DNA of 31,847 nt. It comes from an uncultured Olsenella sp. GTDB taxonomy: Bacteria > Actinomycetota > Coriobacteriia > Coriobacteriales > Atopobiaceae. The stretch covers positions 1-31,847 of the forward strand of contig CAMXZR010000008.1 of the NCBI GenBank assembly GCA_947253595.1, in the 5' to 3' direction. Both the position numbers and the translations under genes were made by a program. This document shows, piece after piece, positions 1 through 8,386 of the stretch; the first letter of the stretch is position 1, and each line of letters opens with the position of its first letter. The notes under the pieces are model-generated. The model was not told the origin of the DNA, ran no database searches, and saw nothing but the letters and a program-made list of their open reading frames with translations.

Positions 1-100
1 CTCGTCCTCTGCCTTGTGGGCAGGCGTCGGGCGACGAACTAGGGTCCCTTCGAAGGCATCGGCTTGGCATGGACTGGCGAAGGCGCGTGGGAAGACACAG

Positions 101-134
101 AAAAGGGGCCGCCAGGAGGAATCCTGGCGGCCCC
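101..134 (-). terminator. Rho-independent terminator of the L,D-transpeptidase operon
   Basis: Perfect 13-bp inverted repeat (105-117 with 122-134) around a 4-base loop, followed on the minus strand by TTTT (101-104). It lies 20 bases beyond the stop codon of the transpeptidase gene, so it ends that operon. The remaining bases 1-100 show no gene or motif I can support. Confidence 0.93.
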
Positions 135-154
135 GCGCGTTCAGTCGCAACGAG

Positions 155-2431
155 CTAGTAGCTCACCACGCGCGTTCCGAACTGGCAGTTGTCGTAGATC
201 CACTTCGCGTTGGCGGTGAGCAGCCTGACGCAGCCGTGCGAGATTCTTCGGCCAACCTGGCTCTCTGGCGAGGTCCCGTCAAATAATGTCGAGTGGAAGC
301 CACAGTCGAGGACGAAGCCCGAGAAGTAGTAGAGCCCGTCCTTCTCGTAGTAGTAGCGCCTCCACTCGCCATTGCCGCTGCTATTGTAGCTGGCATTGTC
401 GCCACCCAGGGTGTAGTGCTCGCTCTTGGGGGTGCCGTTGCCGTTGTTGTAGATCGTCTTGCCAACACCTGCGAGCCATTCGAACTTGGGGACCCAGCGA
501 CCCGCACTGCCTTCGAATACGAAGGTCTTGCAGGCGTCGGAGTCAACGACCAGGATGTACCGGGTGGCGCTGGCGTAGTTCGCGATGCGACGCCAGGCCC
601 TCATGCCTGCGGCAGAGAGCGGCACCTTTGACAGCCTGCCTTCGTTGTCCCCATAGAAGATCTTGCCCTTGGGGTTGATGTAGTAGCCGCGGACGAGGTA
701 GCCGCCGTCCTCCCTGCCGTAGTAGTCGCTCGACCCGACCCTGAACTTGCCCACGCGGGCATAGAGATGGTTGTTGTTCGCCTTGTACAGGTAGTAGCGC
801 TGGAGGTCCCCGTTGTAGCGCTTGCTCACGACCATTCCCGGCTTCTCGTAGTTCTCGGCCAGCGCGCCGGTGGCATAGTCGGAGACGAGCATGCCCTTGT
901 CGGTGGAATAGGCACCGCGCACCATATAGCCTTGGGAGGGATGGCCGAAGAACCAGAGCAGGGCCTTGGTGCCCTCGAGCGCAGCCTGGAAGAAGCCCGT
1001 CTTGGCATAGGAGTAGCCCGCGCCCTTGTCCTTCGCGAGGTAGTAGCGCTGGTCTCCGCCGTCATACGCCTTGGTGATGAGCCAGGAGGTCTGCGTCGTG
1101 AGCCTGCCGTCGTTGTTCGACAGCAGTACCTGCGAGCCAACCTTGGCCTTGCCACGCAATATCCTACCGTCGGACCTGGCATAGGCGTAGTAGCCTGCGC
1201 CCTCCTCCGGCGTGACGATGCGCGAGCGGGCGATGTTGGCGTCGCTCCCCACCCAATAGCGCTCCAGGCTCCCCCAGGCAGAGGAGATCTTCCAGAACCC
1301 CTGGATCTTCCTCGTCTCCTGGTTGGAGGCATTCCAGGCGATCTTCTCGTCGTTCCAACCTGCCTTGACCAGCAGGTCGCGCTCGCGGGTACTGACGGTG
1401 AAGTTGTGCGCACCGCTCCTGGCGTTGGGGTTGTACTGGCGCCAGACGCTCTTGGAATCCGCGTCGAGGTCCGAGTACCAGCCGATGCCCTCGTACCTCC
1501 AGCCAAGCTTCACGAGCTGGTCGCGCTCGGAGCCGCTGGTGGTGTAGTGGTGATCTCCGCCGTTCTTGTTGTACAGGCGGTACACGGGCGCCTTGGAGGT
1601 CTCGGGGGCGACCCAGCCCACGCCCTCCCAGCGCCAGCCGATCGAGAACAGGTTGCTCGCCTCCGAGAGGGAGGATGTGTAGAAGTGCTCTCCTGAGTTG
1701 GGGTTGTACAGGCGGTACATGTTGACGTAGCTGATGGCGGGCTTCGCGGGCTCTGAGGCCCCGGCCTTCCCGGCGTCTTCCGCCTTGGCGACCTTCGCGG
1801 GAGAGGCACCCTTGCCAGAGGGGGCAACTGCCTTGGCAGGGTCCGTGCCAGCCGCAGGGGATGCAGCCTTGTCAGAGGAGACAGCCGCAGCCTTGACAGG
1901 AGCTGTGCCGGTCGCGAGAGGGGTGCCCTTGTCCGCAGGGCCGTCCGTCGCAGCCGCAGGGGGAATCGCCTTTTCCTCCGCAGCCTCGGGGGCAGATGGA
2001 TTGTCGGCGGCGGCCGAGGAACCGGAGGAAGGCCCCTCGTCGGCAATGACGCCAGGCTCTGCGGGCGCAGCCTCTTTGGCGTCAGTCGCCTTGGAATCCG
2101 ACCCGGGCGTCGCCTGCCCCGCCTGGGAGGCGGCGGGGTCCGTCGGCGCCGCCGTGCCAGGACCGCCGTCGGAGGGGACCTCTGGCCCCTCGATGGCCTC
2201 GGAGGCGGCCGGTGCGGCCGTGTTCCCGTTCGTGGCCGTGGAGGGGCCGGCGACCACCTTGTTCCCGGCCTCGTCCGTGGCAGAAGGGGCGCTGAGTTCC
2301 TCGACCGCGTTGGAGACAGGCAGCTCCCCGGCGTGGGCGATGGCGGGCGTGAGCACCAGCGCGGCACCGAGCGCCACGGGGGCCATCAGGCCCAGCAGGC
2401 TACGCCTCACTCCTGAGCAGCTATATCTCAT
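155..2431 (-). CDS. Secreted L,D-transpeptidase with DUF5648-type repeats
   Basis: Predicted exported cell-wall enzyme of 758 residues. The start is the ATG at 2431, preceded by GAGAGGAA at good spacing; an in-frame extension to 2602 has no support. Residues 1-34 look like a signal peptide (basic start, hydrophobic core, AHA end). Residues 35-232 are a low-complexity Ala/Pro/Ser/Gly/Lys linker. Residues 236-370 hold three DUF5648-like modules (YRLYNPNSGEHFYT, YRLYNKNGGDHHYT, RQYNPNARSGAHNF). Residues about 400-605 contain two related units of roughly 90 residues, each centred on a QRYYL motif (461 and 544), possibly wall-binding. Residues about 615-758 are a YkuD domain with SHGCVRL at 731-737 (catalytic Cys734) and an upstream His712. 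YkuD enzymes make 3-3 peptidoglycan cross-links or anchor proteins; which applies here is unknown. It is second in an operon, 47 bases after the paralogue upstream. Confidence 0.88.
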   Translation of the reverse strand: MRYSCSGVRRSLLGLMAPVALGAALVLTPAIAHAGELPVSNAVEELSAPSATDEAGNKVVAGPSTATNGNTAAPAASEAIEGPEVPSDGGPGTAAPTDPAASQAGQATPGSDSKATDAKEAAPAEPGVIADEGPSSGSSAAADNPSAPEAAEEKAIPPAAATDGPADKGTPLATGTAPVKAAAVSSDKAASPAAGTDPAKAVAPSGKGASPAKVAKAEDAGKAGASEPAKPAISYVNMYRLYNPNSGEHFYTSSLSEASNLFSIGWRWEGVGWVAPETSKAPVYRLYNKNGGDHHYTTSGSERDQLVKLGWRYEGIGWYSDLDADSKSVWRQYNPNARSGAHNFTVSTRERDLLVKAGWNDEKIAWNASNQETRKIQGFWKISSAWGSLERYWVGSDANIARSRIVTPEEGAGYYAYARSDGRILRGKAKVGSQVLLSNNDGRLTTQTSWLITKAYDGGDQRYYLAKDKGAGYSYAKTGFFQAALEGTKALLWFFGHPSQGYMVRGAYSTDKGMLVSDYATGALAENYEKPGMVVSKRYNGDLQRYYLYKANNNHLYARVGKFRVGSSDYYGREDGGYLVRGYYINPKGKIFYGDNEGRLSKVPLSAAGMRAWRRIANYASATRYILVVDSDACKTFVFEGSAGRWVPKFEWLAGVGKTIYNNGNGTPKSEHYTLGGDNASYNSSGNGEWRRYYYEKDGLYYFSGFVLDCGFHSTLFDGTSPESQVGRRISHGCVRLLTANAKWIYDNCQFGTRVVSY

Positions 2432-2478
2432 CGCGTTCCTCTCTCTCGTTTCCCTGATGCGGGATGGGACCTTGAATC

Positions 2479-3684
2479 CTAGAAGACGTAGACCGTGGTC
2501 CCCTGGTCGGTGCCGTGGTAGCCATTCTGATCGCTCGGCTTGACGTTGCGCGCAGCGTTGTCGTAGACCCACTTGGCGTTCTCCCACAGGAGGCCGATGC
2601 AACCGTAGTTGTCGTACCCCGTTTCGGAATAGCCAGTCGAGTGAATGGTCTGCCCGTCGTCGTAGCCCTTACCACCGACATAACGGAGATGCCCGGTGTT
2701 GTGGTCCAAGAAACTCTCGATGTAGCAACTCGCCCAGTCGTTGTATCCCTTGCCGAAGTAGCCATAGTCCCAGTCGCAGATGCTCTTATGACTGATGTGC
2801 CAGGTGCCCTTGAAGGTATGGCCGCCCATGTTGGAGTTCCAGGTCTTGATGACCTCCCAGCCCCCGTTCTTGCGCTCGAGCACCGTGACGCGGCAGAGGT
2901 CGTAGTCGCAAGCGAGGAAGTACTCGGTAGGGCTGCCGATCTGGTTCGCGAGCGCCTTCATGCGGTTGAGGTAGACGCCATGGTTAGACCAGGTCACGTT
3001 GGCGACGAAATCGTCCCTCTTCTCCTCGAAGGAGATGTCGACGCGCTTGGTCACCGTGGCGTCGGAACCCACGTAGACGGTCTGGTAGACGCCCCAGGCA
3101 GAGGACTGGACGGAGAACGGGGTGATGGGGGACGCGCGCCTGTTGGACGCGAACCAGGCGTAGCCGTCGATGCTCTCGTCGTTCCACCCCTCCTTCTTCA
3201 CCAGGTTGTCATGTTCCTCCCTCGAGGTGGTGAAGTTGTGCGCACCGCTCTTGGCATTGGGGTTGTATTCCCTCAGCATGCCCTTGGTGTCGGAGGACTC
3301 GTCCGAGTACCAGCCAATCTCCTCGTTCTGCCAGCCAAGGCTCACGAGGGCGTCGCGCTCCTCGACGCTGGTGGTGTAGTGGTGGTCGCCACCATTGGGG
3401 TTGTACACGCGATACACGGGCGTGCCCGACGTGGCGGGGGCGACCCAGCCCACGCCCTCCCAGCGCCAGCCCTGCTCGAGCAGGCCCTTCGCCTCATCGA
3501 GCGAGACGGTGTAGAAGTGCTCGCCGGAGTTCACGTTGTACATGCGATAGACGTTCTTGTACGAGGCCGCGTACGCGGGGGTGGCCACCACGGCCAGGGC
3601 GAGGGCCAGCGTAGCGAGGAGGCTGGCCGCCAGAATCGGGCTGCGTCGTCTTCTCAAGGCGGAGTCCTTTCTAATGGCTGACAA
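2479..3684 (-). CDS. Secreted L,D-transpeptidase-like paralogue with altered active-site motif
   Basis: 401 residues, first gene of a two-gene operon. Start choice is uncertain: TTG 3684 has AAGAGG six bases upstream, while TTG 3657 has AAAGGA seven bases upstream and would give a compact signal peptide beginning MRRRRSPILAAS. Residues 11-40 are a signal peptide ending AYAA. Three DUF5648-like modules follow (44-83, 90-126, 137-178), very similar to those of the neighbouring gene. The C-terminal part (about 250-401) resembles a YkuD domain: it keeps the upstream His348-Ser349-Thr and Cys362, and shares the downstream WENAKWVYDN context, but the SHGCxR signature reads N359-Y-G-C-I-G. The Ser, His and Arg positions are therefore replaced. 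It may be inactive, or may have changed specificity; the fold assignment rests on similarity to the neighbouring gene. Confidence 0.82.
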   Translation of the reverse strand: MSAIRKDSALRRRRSPILAASLLATLALALAVVATPAYAASYKNVYRMYNVNSGEHFYTVSLDEAKGLLEQGWRWEGVGWVAPATSGTPVYRVYNPNGGDHHYTTSVEERDALVSLGWQNEEIGWYSDESSDTKGMLREYNPNAKSGAHNFTTSREEHDNLVKKEGWNDESIDGYAWFASNRRASPITPFSVQSSAWGVYQTVYVGSDATVTKRVDISFEEKRDDFVANVTWSNHGVYLNRMKALANQIGSPTEYFLACDYDLCRVTVLERKNGGWEVIKTWNSNMGGHTFKGTWHISHKSICDWDYGYFGKGYNDWASCYIESFLDHNTGHLRYVGGKGYDDGQTIHSTGYSETGYDNYGCIGLLWENAKWVYDNAARNVKPSDQNGYHGTDQGTTVYVF

Positions 3685-3718
3685 AATGGACCTCTTGCCA
3701 TGTTGATGCTATCTTCTT

Positions 3719-3746
3719 ATTTTAGACCAAGGGGCCGCAGGACCAA
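3719..3746 (-). promoter_or_regulatory. Candidate sigma-70 promoter of the transpeptidase operon
   Basis: On the minus strand, TTGGTC (3741-3746), a 16-base spacer and TAAAAT (3719-3724), about 35 bases upstream of the TTG start at 3684. The nine-base word GACCAAGGG (plus strand) occurs twice, at 3725 and 3741, so the -35 element is duplicated 16 bases apart. Confidence 0.5.
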
Positions 3747-3842
3747 GGGCGGTGCCAGAGAGTTCACACGAGCCCTCCTTGACTCCACGTTGCCAGCGAA
3801 GGGCCGACGCGCGAGGGGCGGTCCGGACGTCGGGAGGTTACC

Positions 3843-4634
3843 TTGTTCACCAGTGACGACCACAGCTTCGCAGTGCTTGCGTACGGCAAGAGCCCCTACC
3901 TTGCCGAGTGCGTGGAGTCGCTGATGGCGCAGAGCGTGCGCACGCAGGTCTTCGTCTCGACCTCCACCCCAAACGACCACATACGGGCCGTCGCGAAGCG
4001 CCATGGCCTCGAGCTCCGCGTGAACGGCGCGAAGCCGGGCATCGCGAGCGACTGGAACTTCGCCGTGGGCCAGGCCAAGACGGCACTCCTGACCCTTGCC
4101 CACCAGGACGACACCTACGAGCCCCACTACGTCGAGTCCATGCTGCGGGGCATGTCCGGCGCGGAGAGACCCCTCATCTTCTTCACGAACTACGGCGAGC
4201 TGAGGGGGCACGCGAAGGCGGACGACAACCGCCTCCTTCGCGTGAAGCGCAGGCTCCTCTCGCCCATCGAGCGCGTGGGCAGCTCGGACGACCTGCGCAC
4301 GAAGAGGAAGATACTCTCGCTTGGCTCCGCCATCTGCTGCCCCTCGGTGACCCTGAACCTGCCCCTGCTGCCCGACCCGCCCTTCCGCGAGGACATGCGG
4401 AGCAACCTGGACTGGGACGCCTGGGAGCGCTTCTCGCGGCTCGAGGGAAGCTTCGTCTACGACCGCGAGGTGCTCATGCACCACAGAATCCATGAGGGCT
4501 CGGAGACGAGCGCCCTGATCAGGGACAACACCCGCACCGAGGAGGACCTCAGGATGCTTCGGAGGTTCTGGCCCGCACCCGTCGCACGGGTGCTCAACCT
4601 CGTGTACTCGCGCGCGCAGGCAAGCAACTCCTAG
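3843..4634 (+). CDS. Family 2 glycosyltransferase
   Basis: 263-residue predicted cytoplasmic or membrane-associated sugar transferase. The start is a TTG preceded by GGGAGG at about five bases; no ATG fits the N-terminus. The GT-A beginning (FAVLAYGKSPYLAECVESLM) and the QDD motif at 88-90 in LAHQDDTYEPHY are visible, QDD serving as the metal/nucleotide-sugar site. A later region, near WDAWERF and HHRIHEGS, resembles the acceptor-side part of small capsule and teichoic-type GT2 enzymes. It stands alone on the plus strand, convergent with the next GT2 gene, and starts the polysaccharide region. Donor and acceptor sugars cannot be told from the sequence. Confidence 0.85.
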   Translation: MFTSDDHSFAVLAYGKSPYLAECVESLMAQSVRTQVFVSTSTPNDHIRAVAKRHGLELRVNGAKPGIASDWNFAVGQAKTALLTLAHQDDTYEPHYVESMLRGMSGAERPLIFFTNYGELRGHAKADDNRLLRVKRRLLSPIERVGSSDDLRTKRKILSLGSAICCPSVTLNLPLLPDPPFREDMRSNLDWDAWERFSRLEGSFVYDREVLMHHRIHEGSETSALIRDNTRTEEDLRMLRRFWPAPVARVLNLVYSRAQASNS

Positions 4635-4656
4635 GCCCGGACGCCACGCCCGGGCT
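4634..4656. terminator. Possible bidirectional hairpin between convergent genes
   Basis: GCCCGG (4635-4640) pairs with CCGGGC (4650-4655) around a short interior stem. It sits exactly between the stop codons of the two convergent glycosyltransferase genes, touching both. There is no T-run on either side, so termination is inferred only from placement. Confidence 0.4.
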
Positions 4657-5620
4657 AGAGGTTGATGCTGCGGCCTTTGAGGACCCTCGCGAGCAGGCCC
4701 AGGTACCAGCGCGGCTGGACGAGCGTCAGCGAGAGGGGCCTATTCTCCTTGAGGGCGTCACGGAGCACGTCGCGCGCGCGCTCCACCCTCCTGGAGCCGT
4801 GGCTCCACTTCAGGCGCAGGCGGTAGCAGGTCAGGCGCGCCCATTCCTGCGCCTCCCCGTCGCAGTAGAGCAGCGCATAGCTCAGGAGGGTCTTGCCATA
4901 GAGGACCTCGTTGCGCGCGAAGGCGGCGTTCTTCTGCCTGGTGGCGGAATAGCTCGACCCGCCCTTCCTCACGTGGCGGTAGGCGCTCCACTGCTCCTGG
5001 ATGCACCGCACCTTGCCCATGGTGAGGAAGAGGAAGGCGTTGCGGCGGTCGCCGGGATAGAAATCGTATTCCTTGAGCTCGTTGAAGCGGTCGCGCGCGG
5101 CGAGGTACTCCTCCCTGCGACACATGAGGGTCCCGCTCTGACCGGGGAGGCAGTAGTAGAAGTTCTCCCTGTAGCTGTACTCGTCGTCGACGCACTCGGG
5201 GTAGTGCTCCTTGTTGGGGCGCGATTGGGCGTCCACGACGAGGCAGTTGGTGTACACGGCGGAGTAGTCGGGGTGCTCCTCGAGGAAGTGGAGCTGCCCT
5301 GCCAGCTTGCCGTCAAAGACGAAGAAGTCGTCGCCCTCGAAGTCGACGAGGTAGCGCCCGCGGGCGCGGGAGTACAGGTCCTCTCCATTTGCCACGGCAC
5401 CCATGTTGTGCTCGCGGTAGAGGATGGTGAAGCAGCCGGGCAGCTCGCCCTCGAGCCTTTGCAGCACCTCCCGACTGTCGTCTGTGGAGCAGTCCTCCCC
5501 CACCAGCACCTCGTAGGGAAAATCGACCTTCTGCGCGGCGATGCTGCGAAGGCACTCCTCGATGTAGGCACCATGGTTGTAGACCGAGACCACGATGCTC
5601 AGCAGCGGCCGCTCGCCCAT
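4655..5620 (-). CDS. Family 2 glycosyltransferase
   Basis: 321 residues. The N-terminus is a classic GT-A domain: LLSIVVSVYNHGAYIEECL at 6-24, VGEDCSTDDS at 40-49 (nucleotide binding) and the DxD-type EGDD at 95-98. The C-terminal third is basic and helical without clear membrane spans. The start ATG at 5620 directly abuts the stop codon of the aminotransferase gene (5621), so the two are almost certainly co-transcribed and probably translationally coupled. It is last in the flippase-aminotransferase-glycosyltransferase operon and may transfer the amino sugar made by its neighbour; that link is inferred from order only. Confidence 0.88.
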   Translation of the reverse strand: MGERPLLSIVVSVYNHGAYIEECLRSIAAQKVDFPYEVLVGEDCSTDDSREVLQRLEGELPGCFTILYREHNMGAVANGEDLYSRARGRYLVDFEGDDFFVFDGKLAGQLHFLEEHPDYSAVYTNCLVVDAQSRPNKEHYPECVDDEYSYRENFYYCLPGQSGTLMCRREEYLAARDRFNELKEYDFYPGDRRNAFLFLTMGKVRCIQEQWSAYRHVRKGGSSYSATRQKNAAFARNEVLYGKTLLSYALLYCDGEAQEWARLTCYRLRLKWSHGSRRVERARDVLRDALKENRPLSLTLVQPRWYLGLLARVLKGRSINL

Positions 5621-6736
5621 CTAGCCCACCCTCGCCGAGAGCGCGACGTCGCAGATGAAGTCGACGTCCCCGAGGTCGAGGTCCGCGTAGAGCGGAAGGG
5701 TGAGGACGCGCTGCGAGACCCTCTGGGCGACGGGGGTGAGCGAGGAGTCGAAGCGCCCGGCATAGCAGGCGTAGTCGCTGATGAGGGGGAAGAAGTACTT
5801 GCGCGTGTGCACGTCGCGCGCCATGAGTGCCTCGTACACGTCGTCGCGCGAGGCACCGAAGGCCTCGGGGTCGAAGACCACGGGGAAGTAGGCGTGGTTG
5901 GGGGTCACACCAGGCTGCCCCTCGCAGAGGGTAAGCCCCGCAACGCCGCCGAGGCGCTCGCGGTAGCGCTCCACGACGCGGGCGCGCTTCGCTATCTCCT
6001 CCGGCAGGTGACGCAGGTTGCAGAGCCCCATGGCTGCGCAGAACTCGTTCATCTTCGCGTTGCCGCCCACGTACTCGACCGACTCCGTGCCGGTGATGCC
6101 GAAGTTCTTCCACTGCTCGAGGAGCGGCTTGAGCCTCGGGTCACGGAAGCAGATCGCACCGCCCTCGATGGTGTTGAAGACCTTGGTGGCGTGGAACGAG
6201 AACATCGAGGCGTCACCGAACGAGGCGGACGAGACCCCGTCCCTGCTCACGCCCAGCGCGTGCGCCGCGTCGTAGATGACCTTGAGGCCATGACGGTCCG
6301 CGACCTCCTGGATGGCGTCGACATCACAGAGGTTGCCGTAGACGTGGACCGGCAGGATCGCGCAGGTCTCGTCGTCGACGAGCCCTTCGATTCTCGAGGG
6401 GTCGAGGGTGTAGTCGTCGGGCTTGATGTCGCAGAAGACGGGCGTGAGGCCCTTGCGGACCAGCGCATGGGTAGTCGAGGCGAAGCTGAACGGCGTCGTG
6501 ATGACCTTGCCATGCAACCCCATGGCCTCAAGAACGCACTCGAGGGCGGAGTGGCCGTTCGTGAAGAGGGCGACGTTCGGCACCCCCAGGTAGGACTCGA
6601 GCTCCACCTCGAGCCGATGGTGCTTCTCGCCCATGTTCGTCAGCCAGTGCGACTCCCAGAGCGGCGCGATCTCGCCCACGTACTCCTCCAGCGGCGGCAT
6701 GGACGAGCGCGTCACCAATATCGTCTTTCCTGACAT
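5621..6736 (-). CDS. DegT/DnrJ/EryC1/StrS-family PLP aminotransferase
   Basis: 371-residue enzyme of the family that makes amino sugars from nucleotide-linked keto sugars. The start is ATG 6736, preceded by GGAG at seven bases; an in-frame GTG/TTG extension to 6781 is not supported. Family landmarks are NGHSALE at 60-66 (phosphate binding), DAAHA at 156-160 with Asp156, and the PLP lysine Lys185 in SFHATKVFNTIEGG. The length is normal. It lies 62 bases after the flippase gene and abuts the glycosyltransferase gene. A dTDP-4-keto-6-deoxysugar substrate would fit with rmlA farther along the window, but rmlB is not present here and the substrate is unproven. Confidence 0.9.
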   Translation of the reverse strand: MSGKTILVTRSSMPPLEEYVGEIAPLWESHWLTNMGEKHHRLEVELESYLGVPNVALFTNGHSALECVLEAMGLHGKVITTPFSFASTTHALVRKGLTPVFCDIKPDDYTLDPSRIEGLVDDETCAILPVHVYGNLCDVDAIQEVADRHGLKVIYDAAHALGVSRDGVSSASFGDASMFSFHATKVFNTIEGGAICFRDPRLKPLLEQWKNFGITGTESVEYVGGNAKMNEFCAAMGLCNLRHLPEEIAKRARVVERYRERLGGVAGLTLCEGQPGVTPNHAYFPVVFDPEAFGASRDDVYEALMARDVHTRKYFFPLISDYACYAGRFDSSLTPVAQRVSQRVLTLPLYADLDLGDVDFICDVALSARVG

Positions 6737-6798
6737 TCGAATTCTCCAAACGTTGCGTGCTCTTCGACGATGCGGGGCCACGCCGGGGGCGATGGCCG

Positions 6799-8259
6799 TC
6801 AGCCGACCCTTCTCATCCTAAGCTCCCTGAGCGTGCCGAGGAGATAGAAAAACTCCTCGACGCGGAAGAGGGCAGAAAGTCCAAGGTAGACGGCCAGCAT
6901 GACCAGTCCCTGCAGGACGATCGTGGGAAGGTCCCCCAGGGGAAGGAGCGAGACGGGCCAGGCGACGGCTGCAGCCGCAAGGGCGAGCAGGAAGGCGGGG
7001 CAGATGTCGCGCACCTGCTCGAGGTAGGCGTAGCCGATGACCCTCTTGTTGGGCGAGGCGTTGATGAAGGTGCAGAGGAGGGCGGTGACGATGTAGCCGC
7101 CCACGATGGCATGAAGGTCCCTGAGCACGAAGGTGGTGAACGAGAGGACGGCGATGCCCACCAGCTTCTTGATGACCTCGAGCCTGAGGAAGAGGTCGCT
7201 CCTCCCCATGCCGTTGAGCACCTGCAGGTTGGTGGTGTGAATGGGAAGCATCGCGTACACGACGCAGTAGAGCTGGACGAAGGGCACGCTGGGGAGCCAG
7301 GCGTCGCCGAGCACGATGCGGACGACGGGCGTGGCGGCGACGGCGAAGAGCGTCATCGCGGGGACGATCAGGTAGGTCGAGGTCTTGAGCGCCCTGCGCG
7401 CGAGACGCTTGACCCGCGCCGCATCGTCTTGCACGTGGGCGACGGCCGAGAGCATGACGGGCTGGATGGCCCCGTCGAGCATGGCCCCCAGGGCGAAGGG
7501 ATACTTCTTCCCCTGCGACACGTAGCCGAGCTCCGAGCTGGAGAAGACCTTGCCTATGAGGAGGTCGGAGAGGCTCTGGTAGCCCTGCTCGAGGATTCCG
7601 GAGACGAGGAGCTTCCAGCCGAAGCGGAACAGGAGCAAGGCGCGGTCCTTCTCGAAGCGCAGGCGAGGCTTCCAGGGAACCTGGAGGGCGAGCACCAGAC
7701 ACTTGCAGGCCTGCTGCAGGAGCTGCTGGACGACGAGCGCCCAGATGCCGCCGCCCAAAAGGGCGACGAGCACGCCGGAGGCACCCGAGACGACTCCCGC
7801 GGTGACCGTCGCGCGGAAGGTCTTCTGGAACTCCAGCTTGCGTGCGACGATGGCCTCCTGGATCGAGTTGTACGCATTGACCACGAGCACCAGGACGAGC
7901 ACGCGCAGCGGGGTCACGGCCTGGGGCATGCCGTAGAAGGCAGCAACGAGGGGGGCGGCATGGAACACGACCGCATAGAGCACGACCGAGATGGCGAGGC
8001 TCATCCAGAAGACCGTGTCGAAGTCTGACTCGCTGGCATCGGGCACCTGGATGATGGCCGTGTTGAGGCCGCTCTGGACTATGACGTTGCCCACGTTCAC
8101 GAAGACGAGCATGATCGCCAGCACGCCGAACTCCGTGGGAGAGAGCAGGCGGGCCATGACCACCTGGACCACGAGCGTGACCACGGCGGTGCCGCCCTGC
8201 TCGAAGAGCTTCCAGAAGAGCGAGCTGAGCGTTGTGGACTTCAGGTCCTTTGCGGGCAA
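6799..8259 (-). CDS. Polysaccharide flippase (Wzx/MOP-like)
   Basis: Integral membrane protein of about 486 residues with a dozen or more hydrophobic segments, predicted to flip undecaprenyl-linked repeat units across the membrane. The opening LFWKLFEQGGTAVVTLVVQV, followed by MARLLSPTEFGVLAIMLVF, is typical of the oligosaccharide flippase family (MOP superfamily, WzxC-like). I chose TTG 8259 because AGAGGA lies just upstream and because a longer GTG start at 8319 would translate through a perfect 11-bp inverted repeat that looks like leader RNA. It is first in a three-gene operon with the DegT aminotransferase and a GT2. No Wzy polymerase is in the window. Confidence 0.87.
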   Translation of the reverse strand: MPAKDLKSTTLSSLFWKLFEQGGTAVVTLVVQVVMARLLSPTEFGVLAIMLVFVNVGNVIVQSGLNTAIIQVPDASESDFDTVFWMSLAISVVLYAVVFHAAPLVAAFYGMPQAVTPLRVLVLVLVVNAYNSIQEAIVARKLEFQKTFRATVTAGVVSGASGVLVALLGGGIWALVVQQLLQQACKCLVLALQVPWKPRLRFEKDRALLLFRFGWKLLVSGILEQGYQSLSDLLIGKVFSSSELGYVSQGKKYPFALGAMLDGAIQPVMLSAVAHVQDDAARVKRLARRALKTSTYLIVPAMTLFAVAATPVVRIVLGDAWLPSVPFVQLYCVVYAMLPIHTTNLQVLNGMGRSDLFLRLEVIKKLVGIAVLSFTTFVLRDLHAIVGGYIVTALLCTFINASPNKRVIGYAYLEQVRDICPAFLLALAAAAVAWPVSLLPLGDLPTIVLQGLVMLAVYLGLSALFRVEEFFYLLGTLRELRMRRVG

Positions 8260-8281
8260 GTGGTCCTCTTCCCAAACCGAG

Positions 8282-8314
8282 ACGCGCGCCCCGAGGCAGC
8301 CTAGGGGCGCGCGT
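8282..8314 (-). promoter_or_regulatory. Leader hairpin upstream of the flippase operon
   Basis: Perfect 11-bp inverted repeat (8282-8292 with 8304-8314, arms ACGCGCGCCCC) around an 11-base loop. On the minus strand it lies between the candidate promoter and the flippase ribosome binding site and is followed by GTTTGGG, so it could act as an attenuator or RNA stability element. That role is inferred. Confidence 0.6.
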
Positions 8315-8338
8315 CGCACTCGTTAGCGGGCATCTCAT

Positions 8339-8367
8339 TGTATAGTATCTAAGATTCATACGCCCAA
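8339..8367 (-). promoter_or_regulatory. Candidate promoter of the flippase operon in an AT-rich divergent region
   Basis: TTGGGC (8362-8367), 17 bases, TATACA (8339-8344) on the minus strand. This AT-rich island between divergent operons also contains plus-strand TATAGT/TATCTA elements (8341-8350), which may serve the ATP-grasp operon. Matches are moderate. Confidence 0.4.
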
Positions 8368-8386
8368 ACGCCGGAGAAGTTGACAG

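Noticed and set aside
1794..2330. Minisatellite or DNA repeat in the Ala/Pro-rich linker
   Set aside because: The amino-acid composition is repetitive but I could not find a constant DNA unit; it is a low-complexity spacer.
4799..6733. 644-codon plus-strand frame opposite the aminotransferase and GT2 genes
   Set aside because: It spans two real minus-strand genes and has biased composition without a recognisable domain.
6757..8028. 423-codon plus-strand frame opposite the flippase
   Set aside because: Highly acidic shadow of a membrane-protein gene, no ribosome binding site.
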